Part shown: positions 28,051 to 35,707 of the stretch, piece by piece
How the letters are laid out: every line of letters begins with the position of its first letter
Numbering within the stretch: position 1 is the first letter of the stretch
Source of the DNA: Vibrio hepatarius
Lineage (GTDB): Bacteria; Pseudomonadota; Gammaproteobacteria; Enterobacterales; Vibrionaceae
NCBI RefSeq assembly: GCF_018860525.1
Contig: NZ_JAHKPM010000069.1
Location: 83,642 to 147,641 of the forward strand
Reading direction: 5' to 3'
Length of the DNA stretch: 64,000 bases
The notes under the pieces: model-generated
Told to the model about the DNA's origin: nothing
The model's database searches: none
Seen by the model: only the letters and a program-made list of their open reading frames with translations
Position numbers and translations under genes: made by a program

Positions 28051-28689
28051 CTAGTCATTTTTTATTAAAGCTAACTTTGAACCAAAAACAATAAAAACTA
28101 CACCTGTAATTGAGTTTAACCACACTTTAAACGTTGAACTATTAGTAGCTCTTTTAAATTTTGAAAGCATCACAACCATCAGTGAGAACCACAATAAATT
28201 AACAATAGAATGAGCTGTGACTAAGGTATATGCACCTATTGCAGTTTCGTTTGCTGATAGAAACTGTGGGAAGGCAGCTAAATAAAATATTGATACTTTA
28301 GGGTTTAATACATTGGTTAGAAAACCCTCAAAGAATGCTACGCGCATTGAAGTGTTTTTGTGGTTACTTGGCTGAGTATAAATAGGAAGACTTTCAATTT
28401 TTTTGAAGGCACCAATTATCGCTTTGACTCCAACCCAAATTAAGTAGGCTGCACCTAACATTTTAAATATAAAGAATGCTTCAGATGATTGCACTAACAG
28501 TACGGAGATACCAAGAATTGATAGCGTGCCATGCACATAAAATGCCGCAACAAATCCCCATATATTAGCAAAGCCTGCCTTTTTTCCTGAGACAGGTACA
28601 GTTTTAGCTATAAGAAAACCGTTAGGGCCAGGGGAGACCACCAGTAAGGTAGCAACAGCTATAAAAGTTAATACATTATTTATATCCAT
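28051..28689 (-). CDS. LysE-family amino-acid exporter
   Basis: The 212-residue membrane protein has about six helices and the LysE/RhtB signature near the N-terminus, SPGPNGFLIAKTVPVSGKKA, followed by GAAYLIWVGVKAI. Such proteins export amino acids such as homoserine, threonine or lysine. Its first bases overlap the end of a truncated phzF frame and no ribosome site is visible, so translation may depend on coupling. The coding sequence itself appears complete. Confidence 0.85.
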   Translation of the reverse strand: MDINNVLTFIAVATLLVVSPGPNGFLIAKTVPVSGKKAGFANIWGFVAAFYVHGTLSILGISVLLVQSSEAFFIFKMLGAAYLIWVGVKAIIGAFKKIESLPIYTQPSNHKNTSMRVAFFEGFLTNVLNPKVSIFYLAAFPQFLSANETAIGAYTLVTAHSIVNLLWFSLMVVMLSKFKRATNSSTFKVWLNSITGVVFIVFGSKLALIKND

Positions 28690-29036
28690 ATAAGGAAGTC
28701 CAATTCAACTGTAGATTCATTAATGAACGCCGTTAAAGTTCCCGACAGTGTATCAAAGTTAACACTATCACCTGACTTTACTTGCCCACGCTCCTTAAGA
28801 ATATGCGCAACAGCAAGTGTTCCATGACCACACAATTTCACCTCTGTCTTAGGTGTGAACCACCTTAACGTCATGTCTGAAAGCGCTAAAAATGCAGTTT
28901 CAGATACTGCCATTTCTTCAGCAATTGAAAGCATTAAGCTTTCACTTAAGGCATTGGTTGTTATACAGACTCCAGCAGGGTTTCCTTTGAACACATCTGT
29001 TGTAAATGAATCAACCTGATAAACATCTAAATCCAT
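28680..29036 (-). pseudogene. PhzF-like isomerase, N-terminal fragment
   Basis: The 118 codons match only the first domain of PhzF/DapF-fold proteins: VYQVDSFTTDVFKGNPAGVC, SETAFL and the RWFTPKTEVKLCGHGTLA block. Family members have about 260-300 residues. The sequence breaks at the strand LDF, where LDFP is expected, and continues FLIWI-stop directly into the LysE start. GGAG precedes the ATG, so the 5' end is original. A deletion joining two cassettes is the likely cause. Confidence 0.8.
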
Positions 29037-29051
29037 TCGTTCTCCAAATTT

Positions 29052-29160
29052 GATAAAGTCGCGTTAAGATGTGATCAATGCAGCTAACTAGGGCTAAGTC
29101 ATTGTGCCGTAACACTAAAGCTGAATCAAACCAAAAATGCTAAGTGTTGTAAACCCATCT
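29052..29160 (-). repeat. Degenerate attC/VCR-like site after the nucleotidyltransferase gene
   Basis: The core at 29101-29140 (minus strand GGTTTGATTCAGCTT and GTGTTACGGCACAATG) nearly matches the site at 27546-27588. The left end reads ACGCGACTTTATC on the minus strand, a damaged form of an attC core. It begins next to the stop codon of the gene at 29161. Confidence 0.45.
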
Positions 29161-29652
29161 TCAATGCCGGCATGGCGCTGAATTCAACGTTAGTTCTTGT
29201 ATATCAATTAAATCGACTTCCCTACCCAATATTCGCTTATAGTCTACTAAATGATGAACGGGGATGACTGGCAATTCGACGCCTTTGTAATCTTTAATCA
29301 CTGATTCTGAATAGTGGATTTCAAGCTGGTACCAAGAGCCATCTAAAGCCGACTGTATCTTCGTATGTTGAGATAAGCCTATTTCAATTTTTTGATTTTG
29401 GTAAACCAACTGGAAATACTCTAGATCCCAACCGTATTCGGCGTAATGGGTTAACGGTTTAGATATGAATTGCGATACTTGTTCCAATATCTTGCTTGCG
29501 TCGACATTGTGGATATAAAGATCTATATCTGCAATTTCACGGCTACCTCCATGAATAGTTGCAGCTAGCCCACCAACAATTTGATACTCAACACCCTCAG
29601 TTTCCAAAAGTCCTTTGAGCCACTTCAAAGCTACTATTACTTTTTCACTCAT
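29161..29652 (-). CDS. Nucleotidyltransferase-fold protein
   Basis: The 163-residue protein shows the minimal nucleotidyltransferase signature: EYQIVGGLAATIHGGSREIADIDLYI, a GG motif then D-x-D, and a later KIEIGLS segment that may supply the third acidic residue. This group includes AbiEii/MNT-like toxins and tRNA-modifying enzymes; no antitoxin partner is adjacent. It is followed by an attC-like site, so it is probably a former integron cassette. Confidence 0.75.
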   Translation of the reverse strand: MSEKVIVALKWLKGLLETEGVEYQIVGGLAATIHGGSREIADIDLYIHNVDASKILEQVSQFISKPLTHYAEYGWDLEYFQLVYQNQKIEIGLSQHTKIQSALDGSWYQLEIHYSESVIKDYKGVELPVIPVHHLVDYKRILGREVDLIDIQELTLNSAPCRH

Positions 29653-29860
29653 GTATTTCCCTTAATTTAACTTTACTCTGCACCATAACGCCACCATCAA
29701 ACTTAAACCATTAGTTTGTATGCATAGAATTATAATAGAACTAGGGAACTCGCTAGCCCAAACAAGACATCACACCTTTCTAACGACGATAATAGACCCG
29801 AAAGAGATGACAGATAAGGAGCAAAAGAGACAAGCATTGCGAATCAGCTCAAACGGTCTG

Positions 29861-30397
29861 TTAAAGTGCAACTCTCAAAGATGACCACCGAACTAGCCAC
29901 CCTTTTGAATTTACTCGATTTTCAAACGTTTCTCGTGATCTCTTTGGGTTATATGTGATGCAGTAATCGAATAGTGATTCAAAACCAAAAGAGGAAATAC
30001 ATTCGTACTGGTCCAGTCCAACTTTCCGAACAGCAACAGCCGTTTCTTTTTCAACCCAAAAGCTCATAGCGTCCAAAGTACTTAAATATGGCAGGTCTCC
30101 ATTACGTTCGTGCATACTGGCTTGATTTCTCACCTGCCAATTTACTTCGGGCATACATTCTTTCAGTTTGGCTTCATAATTTAAGTAAGTATTTGAATCT
30201 AGTTCATGTTGCTCATAGTAGATAACATCAACATCGTTTAAAGGTGTTAGCGGATCAAAATTATGTAACGAATCCCAAACCAAATTACGGACAAAGCCTG
30301 CGGCTATATAACATTGAGGTAAATTCAGTTTAGATACGCAATCTAACGCTGATAGCCTTACTTGGTCTTGCTTAATAAGTTCGATTATTTTATCCAT
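29861..30397 (-). CDS. DUF925-type nucleotidyltransferase family protein
   Basis: The 178-residue protein has the NTP_transf_6 (DUF925/YitE-like) pattern: CYIAAGFVRNLVWDSLH, then the catalytic LNDVDVIYY, VRNQASMHERNGD and FGFESLFDYCITYNP. The D-V-D pair provides the expected metal ligands. The substrate is unknown. It starts 12 bp left of an attC-like site and reads in the same direction as its neighbours. Confidence 0.85.
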   Translation of the reverse strand: MDKIIELIKQDQVRLSALDCVSKLNLPQCYIAAGFVRNLVWDSLHNFDPLTPLNDVDVIYYEQHELDSNTYLNYEAKLKECMPEVNWQVRNQASMHERNGDLPYLSTLDAMSFWVEKETAVAVRKVGLDQYECISSFGFESLFDYCITYNPKRSRETFENRVNSKGWLVRWSSLRVAL

Positions 30398-30409
30398 GTT
30401 TGTCTTGCG

Positions 30410-30488
30410 CTATAACGCTGCCTTAAGCCTAAAAAATAGTTGGCTAAACTTGTTGAGGCACGAAACAAAACCAACTATTTTGTTCATC
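30410..30488 (-). repeat. attC-like site after the second GNAT gene
   Basis: A perfect 11-bp inverted repeat (30433-30443 with 30471-30481) is enclosed by GTTATAG (30410-30416, minus strand) and GATGAAC (30482-30488). The intervening 22 nt at 30446-30467 match 33019-33040 in another site at all but one position. It starts 8 bp after the GNAT stop codon. This is the architecture of a folded attC. Confidence 0.65.
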
Positions 30489-30496
30489 TTCACCCA

Positions 30497-30976
30497 TTAA
30501 ATTACCCAACAAAAGTATGGTCTCTGACCATCCATTCGTTCGACTAGTGCTCCTAACTTATTGTAGAACTCATGTGCTTTGGTGTTATAAGGACTAGCTG
30601 TCCAAGAAATATGAGACGTTAATGACTTTTCCGCTTCTTTTTTCAAAGCATGCATAAGTTCAGCACCATACCCCTTTGACCGATGTCGACTAACAACCAG
30701 CAAGTCATCAAGCCAAATAGACGGATCACCACTAAAGGAAGAATAACGATAATGAAATAAAGCAAATCCTTGAACTTCGCTCTCGACTTCCAATAGCAAA
30801 GCATAAGCAAACGGATGCTCACTAAATAAGGTTCGTTCAATCTTCTCTGTGGTCGTTGAGACTTGACCGTCAAACCCTTTCATGCTTCGATCAAACTCAG
30901 CTTTATGTTCAATCAATTCTAGCAACTTGCTCGAGTCTTGTTTGATCGCTTTCCTTACATTCACTGTGTTCTCCAT
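30497..30976 (-). CDS. GNAT-family N-acetyltransferase (diamine-acetyltransferase-like)
   Basis: The 159-residue protein resembles the spermidine/diamine acetyltransferase branch of GNATs: GFALFHYRYSSFSGDPSIWL, DDLLVVSRHRSKGYGAELM with the RSKGYG acetyl-CoA loop, and the terminal NTKAHEFYNKLGA. Substrate unproven. An attC-like site follows the stop codon, so this is the clearest one-gene cassette in the run. Confidence 0.85.
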   Translation of the reverse strand: MENTVNVRKAIKQDSSKLLELIEHKAEFDRSMKGFDGQVSTTTEKIERTLFSEHPFAYALLLEVESEVQGFALFHYRYSSFSGDPSIWLDDLLVVSRHRSKGYGAELMHALKKEAEKSLTSHISWTASPYNTKAHEFYNKLGALVERMDGQRPYFCWVI

Positions 30977-31296
30977 AAATAAACATTTTTGATTGTTGGT
31001 TAACCCTAAACTTAAATTTACAGCAAGTAACTTAAAGAAACTTACAGGGACAGGAACCTAAGTGAGACTATAAGAAATTTCATATCTGACAGTGCAAATT
31101 AATGAAAAAAATTACCATTTATATCGTATATACAAGAATATATGCTTGGGCGACACTATGCCTTCGTACGCCAAAAGCGTACATTTACTGGGTTCATCAA
31201 TATATTCTTTATCATCACACTTTAGGAGTATTTCCTCTTCATACTTACACAAAAAAAGAGCGTAGCAGTATGTGTCCACGTGTAGCTTTTTTAGGC
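30977..31296. other. Spacer with half of a REP-like palindrome
   Basis: About 320 bp without a supported gene. At 31041-31072 the string CTTACAGGGACAGGAACCTA resembles the left arm of a REP-like hairpin at 32195-32237, but the right arm is missing. A small palindrome GTACGC-CAAAA-GCGTAC lies at 31166-31182. A 99-codon plus frame here lacks family features. Confidence 0.4.
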
Positions 31297-31716
31297 TCAA
31301 CCACCCATTTCAGGAGCTATTATATCAAATTTTGGAACATCTATTGGGAACTGAGCCCAACTTACTGCTTGGGCAGTATATATAAGCATATTCGGAAATA
31401 ATTCCTCTTTATTTTGCAGGCACGATGCTGAAATACTGTAAAAATTCCCAACTTCACAGAATACAGCGACAGTGGTGCTGCATTTAATACAAAACATATG
31501 TTCCATATTTTTTCCAGAATCGCCTTTTCTAATAAAAATTGAAGCCTTCCCTTTCGTAAAACTAACACTATCTTTGGGGTACCAAACCCCAAACCATTTA
31601 TCTGAATTTGTAACTCTTTGGCATGAAAGACAATAACAAAAAACTGAGTTTAGTGGGTCACCCAAACACTCAAACTCAAGCTTTCCACATGCACATACTC
31701 CTAAACATTTTTCCAT
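31297..31716 (-). CDS. GFA-family (glutathione-dependent formaldehyde-activating-like) zinc protein
   Basis: The 139-residue protein has the paired zinc motifs of the GFA/CENP-V fold: CACGKLEFEC, then FCYCLSCQRVTNS, and FCIKCSTTV with the C-x-x-C pair. Most bacterial members do not act on formaldehyde, so only fold and metal binding are claimed. It is read in the same direction as the surrounding cassette-like genes. Confidence 0.88.
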   Translation of the reverse strand: MEKCLGVCACGKLEFECLGDPLNSVFCYCLSCQRVTNSDKWFGVWYPKDSVSFTKGKASIFIRKGDSGKNMEHMFCIKCSTTVAVFCEVGNFYSISASCLQNKEELFPNMLIYTAQAVSWAQFPIDVPKFDIIAPEMGG

Positions 31717-32045
31717 TTCAGTTTTCCATTGTAATTTTTATAGCCTAACATTCTTAATAACAGGCATTCTCGTTTTTCGATCTACCTGACTTCCGATAAA
31801 TTTACCATAACTACTAAAATTAAAGTAAATATAAAAATTATATATTATGGTATCATATAATAATCTGCCAGCATGTTATCTCTTTTTTATAATATATGTT
31901 ATCTAAGATATGAGCAGCACTAATCCCCTAAAGTTATGAGAATACACCTTAATTTTATTTTTTGAGTAATGATTGGAGAAGAATAAAATAGGCTGGAGAA
32001 AAGTGATTAAGCAGCTTTTATAAAAAATAAAGAAAACGAACAAAA

Positions 32046-32085
32046 CACACGGAGTGAAACTTGAAGTAAGTTCACCCCGCGTGTG
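32046..32085 (-). terminator. Long hairpin terminator downstream of the C39-like gene
   Basis: A long stem with small bulges pairs 32046-32062 with 32068-32085. On the minus strand it is followed by TTTTGTTCGTTTTC and further T-rich sequence. It lies 230 bp past the C39-like stop, the nearest minus-strand gene upstream. Confidence 0.6.
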
Positions 32086-32194
32086 GAGTAGTTCTAAAAC
32101 AGATTGTTGTGTGATAGAAGTTGATAACTTAAAGATTTTTAGCCAACTATCATCTACTATACTTTTTAACACAACTTACAGGCCAACTTACAGG

Positions 32195-32237
32195 GACAGA
32201 CACCTAAGTAAAACTATACTTATTTTAGGCGTGTGTC
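32195..32237. repeat. REP-like imperfect palindrome
   Basis: GACAGACACCTAA (32195-32207) pairs with TTAGGCGTGTGTC (32225-32237) at 11 of 13 positions, with a 17-nt loop. The left arm recurs at about 31049-31061, and the GTGTGTCCTC end resembles the 36-bp repeats near 25.1 kb. No RAYT-type transposase is in the window. Confidence 0.5.
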
Positions 32238-32314
32238 CTCTTTTACTTGGGAACGCCAAATGAGACGGTAACAAGAACAGAAAAGAGTTTTAATAGGGTA
32301 TTTTAATTATGTAC

Positions 32315-32956
32315 TCAGTACTTAACTTGTATTGATACACCTAACCAAGATGCTCCTTCACGCTTATTGGCTGTAGAGTGCCAATTCTCGATGAAATCCC
32401 ACGCAGCACTACTACCGGCAATATCTGAGTCAAACCAGTAACCTTGTGCATCGTTAAGTATGTAATGTAAAGAATCATTCACCGAGATAACTGATATCAA
32501 CATTGTTTTGGCTGGTGTAGACCTGCCCAACGACAAAGTTTTTGTAGAAACACCTAATTTTTCAATGAGTTGAAATTCGATAGGGAACGCTCGGCGCAAA
32601 TACTCACTCGTTTGCTCATCTCGAATAATAACCTCACAATCCAAACCAAATTGACGAAGAACATACAGCATAGCTCCTAGTGAATTATAGCCAGAATGTT
32701 CTATATAATCCGGGTTCTCGCCTGGAGTAATTATTCCCGTGACTTTATAGAGTTCCAAAGCGAGGTCTTTTAATTCCTCTAGATCACTAATTTCAATAGT
32801 AGAGCCCGTAAATGCGACCTCTTTCGCATCGTATTTGTTTAGCTCAAAAGACGAAGTAAGAGGTAGCTTATTTAACCTTTTTAAACATGCAACAATACAA
32901 TAAGGCCCGCAATACAGACTTCCTTCTGGCTGCCTCATTTTTGGAAAGATACTCAT
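32315..32956 (-). CDS. Putative C39-like (papain-fold) cysteine peptidase
   Basis: From MSIFPKMRQP the product is 213 residues. GSLYCGPYCIVACL resembles the C39 active-site block (Cys16), and SLHYILNDAQGYWFDSD supplies a plausible His164 and Asp. No transporter or substrate with a double-Gly leader is adjacent, so it may be a stand-alone enzyme. GAGGG sits 5 nt before this ATG. The longer frame from 33046 would read through an attC-like site (32981-33080) and is rejected. The family assignment is by motif only. Confidence 0.6.
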   Translation of the reverse strand: MSIFPKMRQPEGSLYCGPYCIVACLKRLNKLPLTSSFELNKYDAKEVAFTGSTIEISDLEELKDLALELYKVTGIITPGENPDYIEHSGYNSLGAMLYVLRQFGLDCEVIIRDEQTSEYLRRAFPIEFQLIEKLGVSTKTLSLGRSTPAKTMLISVISVNDSLHYILNDAQGYWFDSDIAGSSAAWDFIENWHSTANKREGASWLGVSIQVKY

Positions 32957-32980
32957 AACACCCTCGAAATTCATATGAAG

Positions 32981-33080
32981 AAATAACGCCCACATTAAGC
33001 GGACTAAAATTGTTTGCCAAACTTGTTGAGGAACGAAACATAGCAAACTGTTTTAGTTGTGTTTAAATGACTTGTTAGGC
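32981..33080 (-). repeat. attC site of the VOC gene cassette
   Basis: On the minus strand a consensus R'' box GCCTAAC (33074-33080) opens the site and GTTATTT (32981-32987) closes it, 100 bp in total. Internal arms at 33004-33017 and 33043-33056 pair imperfectly. The central 22 nt (33019-33040) match the site at 30446-30467 except for one base. It lies 8 bp after the VOC stop. This is the best-preserved attC in the window. Confidence 0.7.
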
Positions 33081-33087
33081 AACTATT

Positions 33088-33459
33088 TTATTGGTGACGA
33101 AATGATCGGCTTGAAATACTCACTGAATTTCCATCAGGGTCTTTTGTATTTGAAAACACGTAACCATTTGCTTTATGTATTGGGCCAAATTTAACGCCTA
33201 ACTCTGAAAGCTTAGATTTGAACATAGTGACATTTTCTACATGAAATGTAAGTTTAACTGCAACCTGACCGAGCTTTATGCTTTTAGCTGCTTGATGAAT
33301 AAGAATAGATGAACCGCCATTATTAGGAACAAGCTCAATTAAGCCATCGACAACTTCACCGGTTGTTTGAAAGTTGAAATATTTACTATAAAAGTCTGCC
33401 GTTGTTTCCATATTACGAGCATAAATCATGATCGTACCAAGTGATGCATCCATATTCAT
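33088..33459 (-). CDS. VOC-superfamily (glyoxalase-like) protein
   Basis: The 123-residue protein has the VOC half-barrel pattern: MIYARNMETTADFYSKYFNF, then VKLTFHVENVTMFKSKL and the terminal YVFSNTKDPDGNSVSISS. Candidates for metal ligands are few, so activity cannot be stated. Members include glyoxalases, dioxygenases and antibiotic-binding proteins. It is the gene of a cassette whose attC follows at once. Confidence 0.85.
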   Translation of the reverse strand: MNMDASLGTIMIYARNMETTADFYSKYFNFQTTGEVVDGLIELVPNNGGSSILIHQAAKSIKLGQVAVKLTFHVENVTMFKSKLSELGVKFGPIHKANGYVFSNTKDPDGNSVSISSRSFRHQ

Positions 33460-33494
33460 TCCAAGTTCTGAGTAAAAATTATGTATCGTAAGTT

Positions 33495-33875
33495 GTCTAA
33501 CAGTTATTATGCGCGTGGTTAGTCGAGTACTGGTCTGAAGAAACTACGCTCGTAACTGATGATGCAATTTGTATCTTCTACAAACTGAAAAGCAGCAACA
33601 CACTCTTTATCCTTGAATGAGTCATTGCGGTAAGCTTCATAGGCAGCGAGGCTAGGAAACGAAATAGAGCAAGAGCTACATTATTCGCCCCTTCAGAAGG
33701 CAAGAAGTAACCATGATGTTGCCCTTCAAACATAGCTACGAGGGGTAACCACATTTTTGCGTATTCTTCAAACTCACTAATCTTTGATGGATCAATGATA
33801 TATCTAAGATAACAAGTAACCATTTAATGAACTCCTTTCATCGTTTTCCCTATTAGCGCATAACAGTTATTAGAC
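33495..33875. repeat. Inverted 20-bp pair flanking the NIPSNAP pseudogene
   Basis: The 20-mer at 33495-33514 (GTCTAACAGTTATTATGCGC) and the 20-mer at 33856-33875 (GCGCATAACAGTTATTAGAC) are reverse complements at 16 of 20 positions. Each resembles an attC R''/R' pair with almost no interior. They may be collapsed cassette boundaries (inference). Confidence 0.45.
33519..33823 (-). pseudogene. NIPSNAP-family protein, frameshifted
   Basis: The ORF starts MVTCYLRYIIDPSKISEFEE with AAAGGAG before the ATG, and matches NIPSNAP proteins to HHGYFLPSEGANNVALALF. The frame then leaves the family. Moving to the next frame restores SFPSLAAYEAYRNDSFKDKE and CIISYERSFFRPVLD with a stop at 33519-33521. The break is one missing T in the T run at about 33662-33664. 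As annotated by ORF alone it would end at 33578 with an unrelated tail. Function of NIPSNAP bacterial members is unclear. Confidence 0.85.
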
Positions 33876-34286
33876 AGAAAAATTCCGCATTTAAATATAG
33901 AATTATTCTTTATAGTATGTTGATGAAGCAAATCATACCTAACTTTTATGATAACTAACAATAACTTATCAACTATAACTCTCTAACTACATCCTAAAAT
34001 ACAGATTTTTTCTATATAGTATGAATTGATGTATCAAACTGAAATTTATGTATATATATCAAGTAAATATTTAAAGAAAAAAATCAGCGAAGAAAACGCA
34101 AAGTCTAGCTCTCAATGCCTTAGTCTTTTTATACAAAGAAATCATTCAAGTGCCCATTGATCTTGATATGCAATTTCGTCGTTCAGATAGGTCCATATAA
34201 AATAATCATTTATCAAGGTTTTAATTGTATGATTTAGTCCCTATCTGAAAATTTGTCGGATTTATAGGTGGTGAGCAGGCAATAAA
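33876..34286. other. AT-rich spacer between cassette run and aroG
   Basis: About 410 bp with TATATATAT strings and no supported gene, RNA or strong hairpin. A short tandem duplication (TATATAGTTCTTT, twice) lies just right of the aroG terminator at 34308-34334. Confidence 0.35.
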
Positions 34287-34308
34287 AAAGGCAGATCACT
34301 CTGCCTTT
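34287..34308 (-). terminator. Terminator of aroG
   Basis: A 9-bp perfect stem (34287-34295 with 34300-34308, AAAGGCAGA/TCTGCCTTT) with a 4-nt loop is followed on the minus strand by TTTATTGCC. It lies 38 nt past the stop codon. Confidence 0.8.
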
Positions 34309-34345
34309 ATATAGTTCTTTATATAGTTCTTTATATTGTATGATC

Positions 34346-35398
34346 TTATTGCTGGCGACGAGCTTCAACCGCATCAGCTAGCTGACGAAGTACTTTTTCA
34401 GTATCTTGCCAACCGATACACGCATCGGTAATGGACTGACCGTATGTTTCCACTTTACCGTCAATTAAATCTTGACGCCCTTCCACCAAATGAGACTCAA
34501 TCATAACACCGAAAATAGCGTCTTCACCCGAAGCAATTTGACCGGCAACATCTTCTGTAACCACCATCTGACGCTGGTACTGCTTAGAACTGTTTGCATG
34601 GCTAAAATCAATCATAACTTTCTGTGGTAAGCCAGAAGCTTCAAGCTGAGACTTAATCTCACGTACATGCTCAGCGCTATAATTAGGCTCTTTACCGCCA
34701 CGCAAAATAATATGGCAATCTGAATTCCCTGCCGTTTCAACAATCGCAGAGTGACCGTATTTAGTTACTGACAGAAAGTGGTGTGATGCACTTGCACTTC
34801 GAATGGCATCAGAAGCAATCTTGATGTTTCCATCCGTTCCATTTTTAAACCCAACAGGACAAGACAGACCTGATGCCAACTCGCGGTGAACTTGAGACTC
34901 CGTTGTACGCGCCCCAATCGCGCCCCAACTGATAAGATCGGCCACATACTGGGGCGTGATCATATCAAGAAACTCGCTCGCGGTTGGCAAACCAAGGTCC
35001 GTCAAATCAAGCAGTAATTTACGGCCAATGCGCAAACCATCATTGATTTTAAACGTGTCATTCATGTACGGATCGTTTATCAGCCCTTTCCAGCCAACTG
35101 TTGTACGCGGCTTTTCAAAATACACTCGCATAACAACTTCAAGGCGGTCACCTAATTCATCTCGTAAGACTTTCAAGCGTTTACCATATTCGAGTGCCGC
35201 TTGAGGATCATGAATGGAGCATGGACCAACAATCACCAGCAACCTGTCGTCTTCTCCGCTAAGAATTTTTGAAATATCTCGACGAGATTGAAAGGTTGTA
35301 GAAGACGCAGTTTCTGTCGCTGGAAATTTTTCTAAAACAGCCACTGGCGGTAATAATTCTTTAACTTTACTAATTCGTACATCATCAGTTTGGAACAT
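34346..35398 (-). CDS. aroG: 3-deoxy-7-phosphoheptulonate (DAHP) synthase, class I, AroG type
   Basis: This enzyme condenses PEP and erythrose-4-phosphate, the first step of the shikimate pathway. The 350-residue protein is collinear with E. coli AroG: DDVRISKVKELLPPVAVLEK, GPCSIHDP, MRVYFEKPRTTVGWKGLIND, ARTTESQVHRELASGLSCPV, KNGTDGNIKIA and the C-terminal ITDACIGW. The feedback class (Phe) is inferred from overall similarity rather than tested residues. It is monocistronic with its own terminator. I did not find a convincing TyrR box upstream. Confidence 0.93.
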   Translation of the reverse strand: MFQTDDVRISKVKELLPPVAVLEKFPATETASSTTFQSRRDISKILSGEDDRLLVIVGPCSIHDPQAALEYGKRLKVLRDELGDRLEVVMRVYFEKPRTTVGWKGLINDPYMNDTFKINDGLRIGRKLLLDLTDLGLPTASEFLDMITPQYVADLISWGAIGARTTESQVHRELASGLSCPVGFKNGTDGNIKIASDAIRSASASHHFLSVTKYGHSAIVETAGNSDCHIILRGGKEPNYSAEHVREIKSQLEASGLPQKVMIDFSHANSSKQYQRQMVVTEDVAGQIASGEDAIFGVMIESHLVEGRQDLIDGKVETYGQSITDACIGWQDTEKVLRQLADAVEARRQQ

Positions 35399-35707
35399 TG
35401 CTTATCGTCTTCCTATTCTTATCTATTTGAGCAGTACGCTTCATATATGGCGCACTTAAATACTCAGTTATTTTCTTGGGCTTTGGTGTAACTTATCTAT
35501 CAAAAACGAAGCTTGCAACCATTTTTTCAAATAAAATGCAATATAGACTCTGTCTTTGAAATGTACATTAGGCGTAAACCATAGGTTACATCATTAAAAT
35601 TATGAGTTAGCACAAGCTTTTAAAGCCAACTTTATTCACAGCAAGGTGCAATATCGTTATGATGTAGGTAAGGTAGTAATACAACAATTTGCAAAGTTGG
35701 TTCTTGA
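35399..35707. other. Divergent promoter region between aroG and the ABC operon
   Basis: This 309-bp spacer must hold promoters for both directions. It is AT-rich. No operator was confidently recognised; a TGTACATTAGGCGTAAACC string near 35558 only loosely resembles a TyrR box. Confidence 0.35.

Larger units (their letters stand above)
31717..32314. other. Gene-free stretch with terminator and REP-like element
   Basis: About 600 bp of AT-rich sequence. It contains the hairpin terminator at 32046-32085 and the REP-like palindrome at 32195-32237, entered separately. An 89-codon minus frame (31903-32172) spans the terminator hairpin and lacks any family features, so no gene is called. Confidence 0.45.

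Noticed and set aside
31102..31401. 99-codon plus-strand frame between GNAT and GFA genes
   Set aside because: Overlaps the 3' end of the well-supported GFA gene, has no family features, and its residue pattern reflects AT-rich spacer.
31903..32172. 89-codon minus-strand frame in the 600-bp spacer
   Set aside because: It spans a terminator hairpin (32046-32085) and has no homology signal.
32957..33046. Longer N-terminus of the C39-like protein
   Set aside because: It would be encoded by the attC site of the neighbouring cassette; the SD-supported ATG at 32956 is preferred.
35540..35600. TyrR-like operator upstream of aroG
   Set aside because: Only loose similarity to TGTAAA-N6-TTTACA; not enough to annotate.
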